From Antedon mediterranea (lineage: Eukaryota > Echinodermata > Crinoidea > Comatulida > Antedonidae), in assembly GCF_964355755.1 (NCBI RefSeq), contig NC_092679.1:124001-188000 (forward strand): 64,000 nt of DNA, in the 5' to 3' direction. The notes beneath the pieces are model-generated. The model was not told where the DNA came from and made no database searches. It saw nothing but the letters and a program-made list of their open reading frames with translations. A program made the position numbers and the translations under genes. Shown piece by piece: positions 57,670 through 64,000 of the stretch; position 1 is the stretch's first letter, and each line of letters begins with the position of its first letter.

Positions 57670-60600
57670 ATTTCATACACGATGTCATTGGCAAGAGCAA
57701 TACCAATACCATCACCCAATAATTTATTGAAGAATGAAGGTGACATACAGACAAACAGACCGGGCTCTCCCACTAGATGTTTGCCAGTTAGAAATTGGGC
57801 ACCTATACCACTAGAAAAGGAACAGATACAGTCACAAATTGATCAGCAAACATGGACACACTGGAAAGTAAGTATCAACTTAATAATAAAATCACAATAT
57901 AATCATCCAAAATATAGTGACTAAATACTCAAAATGGTTCTATTTCATTCAATTCAACATTTATTTTGACATCAATAGACATCAAACATCAACATAGTAT
58001 GTACATTTACCAAACAAATTGTTAAAAAAATGCAACAAAAAAGTATCTTAGGTCGTCCATCACTGTCACTCCTTCTAATAGACACAATTCAGCATTCATG
58101 GTCTTCAATAATAGACACAAATAGAATATAGAAACACTGTTACAAGATAGAGAACTTCAGCATTCATGGTCTTCAATCATTTTCTTTCTTTTAATGATCA
58201 CAGAATCTTCCAATTCAATTTTTTTTCAATTCAACTTTATTTCAGACAAACTGTCCATATGAAACATACATACAATACAAAGCATTATATGACAACCGTT
58301 ATGGAGCGAGGACTAAGAATTATTTGTTGACACATAGTGCCTTTCTCTACTTAAAAATACACTTTGGAATCAAATAAATAAATATTCATATACACAATTT
58401 AACATTTTATTTCTGCTTTTCATAATTCTGGAAAGAAATCTATAAATTGTCAGCCCCAAGAATTTATAGAGAGATGGAACATTCTTCCAAAGAAGAATTT
58501 TGGAAATAGTAACTGATATTTGTAAAGATTTTGTGATTGATTGAGGGAGATCAATAATTAATAACTTGAAATTGCTGGTAGCATCTTCTTAAGTTACAAC
58601 AAGAATTGTTTTATTATTTTCAGGGATTTTCTCAACAACTTGATGAATTGACAAATTGGTTATCTGATGTCACAAAACAGTTAGACTGCTGGAAAAAGCC
58701 ATCTGATGATGTATTTAGTTTACGGGTTCAGCTTGAGAAGCATTTGGTATTCAAGCCTTTTTGTATTTGCAATCATATTTCAAAATGAAACTGATATCAA
58801 ATAGATTTAAACAAATTTTGTATTCTGTAAAATATTTTTGTATAAAATGGGTCACATTCTTTAGAATATGTTTTTACTGTAGTGTAAGGTTTTACCAGGG
58901 ACGAGTCACTATTCCCTGGTTTGACCTCATTTGAACTCCGAGCATGTACCTGTTGTGATGGATATATATTTCAAGATATTTCGATTCATTTCTTATATTT
59001 ATTTAACTGTTTTATTATTCAATAGGCTTTTGCACTACAGATTGAAACCCATCAGCAAGAGAAAGAAAGAATAATTACATCTTCAAAACTGTTCTTAAAC
59101 ACTGCACCACTTCAGCCATATTTGAATGAAACTATTCGATACATTGAGATACAATGGAAAGGACTTAAAAAGCAACTTGCAAAACAGCACAAACTGATTG
59201 AAGAAGCTCTAACCATAGCTGAAATGTGCATCTCTAATGGCTCACTTGACATTTTTGAGGTTTGTTTAAAGCCTTGTCTACACTATCAAACTTTATGTGT
59301 CAAAATATGATGTGCCCATATATAGTAGTGCTACTGTATCACATTTTTTTACACATAAAGTTTGATAGTGTAGACAGAGCTTAAGAGATGTTAAAATTAT
59401 TCTACTGCAGTAACTACATTTTTTACTGCAGTAATGTATTAATTACAGTAGTTTGTTTCAATGTAGATGTTTTCAAGACATATGTGTGCATGATGACCTA
59501 AAACGTTTGATTAAATAAACAGACTAAAGCTCTGTCTACACTATCAAACTTTATGTGACAAAAAAATGTGATGTCATATCACTACCATATTTGTGCATAT
59601 CACTACCATATTTAGGCACATCACACTTTTTTGTCAAAATAGTTTGATAGTGTAGACAGAATATAACAGTAAACAACCTGCAGTAACTGAAGTAGAATCA
59701 CTTTCACATGATTCCTAAGAAGCTAATTTCACACATGTTCCATTATTCACAAAACTACAACAAAATTGTGATTGTACTTTTCATCATACTTTTTATTAAA
59801 TAATTATAAAATCAGATTTGAATCTTGTCTTGGGAAAATTGTGAAATAAATTTTGTCAGAAACTGAAGTGAAGAATACTAGGTACATAAGTGTCAATATT
59901 ATTGAATGTGCAGTACATCTTTCATATCTTGCAGGCCAAAATATATTATTAGGAAATAATATTTTTCCGTTTATTATGTCTTGATAATATAGTAAATTTC
60001 GTATACTGTTTAATATAAATTGCTATTAAATATGCTGTGATTATTATTGTTATTCATATTATAACATTTAACACCAATACAGAGTAAATAATTTGTAAAT
60101 CTTATTGACAGGGTGATAGCCTGACGTATGAACAGACACAAGATGTTCTGGACCAAATTGGGTTACGCCTTAGAAGTCAGAAATCCATTTACAAATTAAA
60201 TGATGATTTGAAACTTGAAGGAGATGCTTTTGATCAGCAAGTTGGAAAAGGCTTTCCTAGGTAAACACATTTAATGTTCAAAATTATAACTGTAACGGTT
60301 AACAAGTTAAATTAAATGGTTCTAATTCTAGGCCTGGAAATCACACATCAATTGATGTATGGAAACATTAAGAAGTATTTAAAGGCCAATCTCCAATTTA
60401 ATTCTTTTGTGTCAAATATTTTTTATTTTACTAGTGAATATCATTGGTATTTATTATTATCATTTCTTTGTTTCTGTATATTCATTTGCTGAGTTTTTTT
60501 TAATGATGATGATGTGACAATAAAAAAGAATAAAAACAAATAAATGAAAAAAAATGTCTTTGTGTTGTAGCAGCGGAAACGGTGGGCTAATGGATTCTGG

Positions 60601-63600
60601 GTATGGTTCATCTCCTGATTTTGAGGTCTTGTATGATGAGCTAAATGAATGGCTTGAGGAGATGCAAGGAGTTTTAACAGATAACAATAATGTTTCACAG
60701 AATAACCACATCTGTAAGGTGAGTATTTATTTCATTTCCTTTTATATTTATTTGAAGAACCAATTGTATTCAGCCAAGTCTCGTTTAAATCTTTATGATA
60801 CAGCTTTACCCCTAGGGGACCCTTTCATTTCTTACGTGGTACGCAACATCCAGAGAGGCCCCAGCATTTGCCTAAAACAAAGTAAAACAAAAAACAAACA
60901 TTTCTTACGTGGGACGCAACATCCAGAGAGGCCCCAGCATTTGCCTAAAACAAAGTAAAACAAAAAACAAACATGTCTTACGTGGGACGCAACATCCAGA
61001 GAGGCCCCAGCATTTGCCTAAAACAAAGTAAAACAAAAAACAAACATGTCTTACGTGGGACGCAACATCCAGAGAGGCCTCAGCATTTGCCTAAAACAAA
61101 GTAAAACAAAAAACAAACATGTCTTACGTGGGACGCAACATCCAGAGAGGCCTCAGCATTTGCCTAAAACAAAGTAAAACAAAAAACAAGCATGTCTTTT
61201 TTATCACTGCGGCTAACCCCTGTTCAAACAAAGTAAAACAAAAAACAAACATGTCTTACGTGGGACGCAACATCCAGAGAGGCCCAGCATTTACCTAAAA
61301 CAAAGTAATCACTGCGGCTAACCCCTGTTCAGGGGGACACTTTGTTGCGTCCGTCAAAGGGTTTTTAATTTTTTTGAAAATATTGTTATGAAAGTAGGAC
61401 GTCCGCATTCATAAACGTTTTCAAAAATAGTTTTGACAAATTTAACAACATATAGTAGGCTAACAAACACAAGGAGACTCTTTGCTTTGCCTTTCTATGC
61501 TTTATTCTAAAATTGGTAGAAAATGAGGCCTACCTGTTGCAACCTTGTTTGTGCACACCTTGGTGCAGTATTACACAGTTAATTACACAGGACATTTCGT
61601 CCTCTACATTATATGAAGTGGATAACTTCACATTTTTTGTTGTGTTGTTTTGTATTTCAGAGTTATGACAGTGAAATGCAGATCCATGACATTACAAGAA
61701 GTTTTCTGGAAAACAAAGCTGTTGATAAGGCTCCTTCTAGCTCTATTCAAAACCAAACCATGAGCAATGTGAACACAAAATGGGAGATGTTAGAAAGAAG
61801 TATCTCTTGTAACCGAGAACAAGATAATGATGTCACTTGTGGAGAACAAGAGGAGAAAGTAAATGAGAAAGAAACATCCGTTGAAGAAATAGAAGAAATG
61901 ATTTCAAAGTTAAAAGCATGGTTAACAGAAACTGAACGTAAATTGTTTGCGCCTGAAAGCAGAAAATGTTTAGGTCATGTTACACATCTTGAAAGAAGAC
62001 TCGATTTACACAAGGTAATTGATTTATATACAGAAGAATATAGACATACTCTCAGCATTTTGTTTCACATTATTACATTTAGGTAACCTTAAGGACATAA
62101 GTAAATAGTAGATATGGTATACTAAAATCATTATCTGCTGCCCTCTTGTTACTAATATAGCTGTGTTTCATTCTCTCTTTTTGTTAGTGTGTGCTTTAAG
62201 CGTATTAACTTTTTACTTTAAATTAATTTGATTATATAAAATTATTTTAAAATATGACTTTCGTAGGCGTACTATTATATAATACTGTATTTGTTATAAC
62301 AGACATTTTGTTTCCCTAAATACTGCATTCATCAAATTCCTTTCCTTTTTTTATTATTTTGTATTAGCCTCACTCACTTTTTACTTGGAAATTCCTTTAA
62401 ATAAAGATTTATAATAATGCCTACCATAGACTAAAACAATACTGTATTTAATGGTGCATTCAAATGGTATAATTATACATTGCAGGCTATTCAGAATGAA
62501 ATTAGTGATCACAGTGGAGATCTGGATACTGTTTTGTGTCTGTGTGATGCTTTGCAAGTTGGCACAGGAGCATCTGAAAAGAAGAAGGAATCGTTGCAAT
62601 TAGCAGTGATCAATTTAGAACGTCGTTGGGATGCTATTCAGTCACAATCAATCAACTTACAATGTGGTCTTGATGAAAAGCTTAGAGTGTTTAAGGTGGG
62701 CAGTTGAATAATGTTTAAAGCCTAGTTTGCACTTGTAGTCATGTGATCCTCAGATAGACAACCTCCAGTTAACACAACATCCAGTTAACACAACCTCCAG
62801 TTAACACAACCTCCAGTTAACACAACATCCAGTTAACACAACATCCAGTTAACACAACCTCCAGTTAACACAACCTCCAGTTAACACAACATCCAGTTAA
62901 CACAGCCTCCAGTTAACACAGCCTCCAGTTAACACAACTTCCAGTTGACACAACCTCCAGTTAACACAGTTAAAACTCTGAGTTTGCAAGCAAAGTTTGC
63001 TAATGTAGTGTACCCCTTTTGTATATAACCATACAGACTAGTCTTTTAAGCCTACACAAAGTATCTATAACCATACAGACTAGTCTTTTAAGCCTACACA
63101 AAGTAGCTATTGTTTGTGACTTCCATGCGGCCATTTTGTTTATGGCCTTAGTTTTAAAAATCATATTTCAAGTTTTAGTTTTTGTCTCCACCTATTCAAT
63201 AAATTTCTTTTTTTTTTCAGGGTGTTTTTACTGCTAAAATAACAAAAGATCCATTGGATAAAAGCAACTCCTTGGAAAAGAAGAAAGCTGATGATTCTGA
63301 AACAACTGCATCTTCTATACTCATCACACCATCAAAATTCTATGAAAATTCTAAGCCGTACCGCCCAACTCCATCTCAAGATGATGTGGCCGTTTATAGA
63401 TCAACTAAAAAGTACAGAAGTCCATATGAACCTGATTACGATGATGTTTTGTTGATTCGCGAAGCATTTTCGGAAAATGATGCATTTAGCATTAGCGATA
63501 TTTCTGATGTAGTAGAAGATGATTTTGAGTATGATGACGTTCTGCCACTGAAAAGATCAATTATGTCTAGTAATGAGGCAGATTTGAGCATCACAGATCT

Positions 63601-64000
63601 AAGCAACTCATCTCCTATAATTACTATTCCAAAAACACATCAAGAATCCACATCTGATATTGAGTTTTGGTCAGTTTCACCAAAGGATGAAATGGAAAAA
63701 CAAGATAAAAATGAAAGGAAACCAAAGATAATCAAAGCAAAACCGTTTGGAAGTGTTTTAGATTTTGAAGTGGTTGATGAATCAGACTACTTGACTGATG
63801 CTTCACAAGATAGCTTTAATAATGTCTTCATTTTGCCACTGTTCAATCCAGGAGATGAGTGCAATCTAGAGGATGAAGAGATTCTTTCAATGATTAGTGA
63901 TTTTGAAGCTGATATGGAAAATGCAGTAGAAGATGTCCAAGCTGACCATGTGATCGCAGAAATAAAGGAGGTGTTGCCAGTTGAAGTGGAGAGTTGTTCA
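57670..64000 (+). CDS. AKAP6: AKAP6-like (mAKAP) spectrin-repeat anchoring protein, partial
   Basis: Exons 57670-57867, 58624-58746, 59026-59259, 60112-60260, 60571-60718, 61661-62014, 62486-62695, 63221-64000+ (open at the window edge) give at least 732 codons. The best start I see is ATG 57682, but an upstream exon could add to it. Spectrin-type helices match human AKAP6 block by block: FSQQLDELTNWLSDVTKQLDCWKKP, IQWKGLKKQLAKQHKLIEEAL, NGGLMDSGYGSS...LYDELNEWLEEMQ, ISKLKAWLTETERKLF and LAVINLERRWDAIQSQ. In mammals AKAP6 binds PKA-RII and is held at the nuclear envelope through these repeats. The last exon is long and acidic (ISDISDVVEDDFEYDDV), like the giant C-terminal exon of vertebrate AKAP6; the RII-binding helix must lie beyond 64000. 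Identity with AKAP6 is firm for the repeats, inferred for the rest. Confidence 0.82.
59266..59382. mobile_element. MITE copy 5, AKAP6-like intron
   Basis: TAAAGCCTTGTCTACACTATC at the left (starting 7 bp after the exon ending at 59259) and AAAGTTTGATAGTGTAGACAG at the right, with a shortened interior. The insertion virtually touches the 5' splice site GAG/GTTTGT. Confidence 0.85.
59525..59662. mobile_element. MITE copy 6, AKAP6-like intron
   Basis: TAAAGCTCTGTCTACACTATC at the left and TTTGATAGTGTAGACAGAAT at the right; the interior has two ATATCACTACCATATTT units. Only 140 bp from copy 5. Confidence 0.85.
60826..61311 (+). repeat. 73-bp minisatellite, about 6 copies (AKAP6-like intron)
   Basis: Unit CTTACGTGGGACGCAACATC CAGAGAGGCC..., ending AAGTAAAACAAAAAACAAACATGT; starts at 60831, 60904, 60977, 61050, 61123 and 61254. 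The sixth period is broken by TTTTTTATCACTGCGGCTAACCCC, a phrase repeated at 61309-61330. Confidence 0.9.
62759..62970 (+). repeat. 16-bp tandem repeat, about 13 copies (AKAP6-like intron)
   Basis: Unit CCAGTTAACACAACMT with CCTCC/CATCC and ACAACC/ACAGCC variants. GTTAAC is present in nearly every unit. Begins about 60 bp after the exon ending at 62695. Confidence 0.9.
63014..63108 (+). repeat. 47-bp direct duplication
   Basis: TATAACCATACAGACTAGTC...AAGCCTACACAAAGTA occurs twice in tandem, about 110 bp before the last exon of the window. Confidence 0.85.

Noticed and set aside
60554-60958. 134-codon frame extending an AKAP6-like exon
   Set aside because: Only 60571-60718 is exon; the remainder runs through the donor GTGAGT into the 73-bp minisatellite.

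Overview
The window is animal nuclear DNA: AT-rich, intron-rich, with small exons bounded by GT...AG sites and UTRs of ordinary length. The gene set (SYNJ2BP, SART1, LIMP-2/CD36-type receptor, I-kappa-B with ankyrins, CATSPERE, an AKAP6-like protein, LRRC73, WARS1 tail) and the interspersed repeats (tRNA-headed SINE, short TIR elements, GGCCTA-rich tracts) fit a marine invertebrate deuterostome, most likely an echinoderm. The species cannot be fixed from the sequence alone.

Layout. 294-452 (+) is the last coding exon of cytoplasmic tryptophanyl-tRNA synthetase. 2089-6382 is mobile DNA: a small TIR element, then a 4.1-kb foldback element whose ~0.75-kb inverted arms enclose one dead LINE (minus strand), while a second dead LINE (plus strand) interrupts the right arm. 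6691-9933 (-) is LRRC73 (4 coding exons). It is divergent from 12385-14988 (+), an I-kappa-B/NFKBIA homologue (4 exons) with four consensus kappa-B sites in its promoter and introns and a 30 x 61-bp minisatellite behind it. 18312-19949 (+) is SYNJ2BP (4 exons). 21851-31830 (+) is a LIMP-2/SCARB2-type receptor (12 exons) whose introns carry a Harbinger-like element, a SINE, a 40-bp minisatellite and a LINE tail. 33486-42281 (+) is SART1 (18 exons) with three minisatellites touching splice sites. It is convergent with 43220-51947 (-), CATSPERE (28 exons). 57670-64000 (+) is an AKAP6-like spectrin-repeat anchor protein, open at the right edge.

There is no operon-like logic. The genes are unlinked housekeeping (WARS1, SART1), signalling (I-kappa-B, AKAP6-like), organelle membrane (SYNJ2BP, LIMP-2) and sperm (CATSPERE) functions. 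What stands out is the non-coding landscape: about 7 kb of tandem arrays (roughly 11% of the window), nearly all in introns and several abutting splice sites; GGCCTA-rich tracts placed just beside first exons; and six copies of one small TIR family. All exon joins below were read by eye and checked for phase; every complete gene closes in frame.
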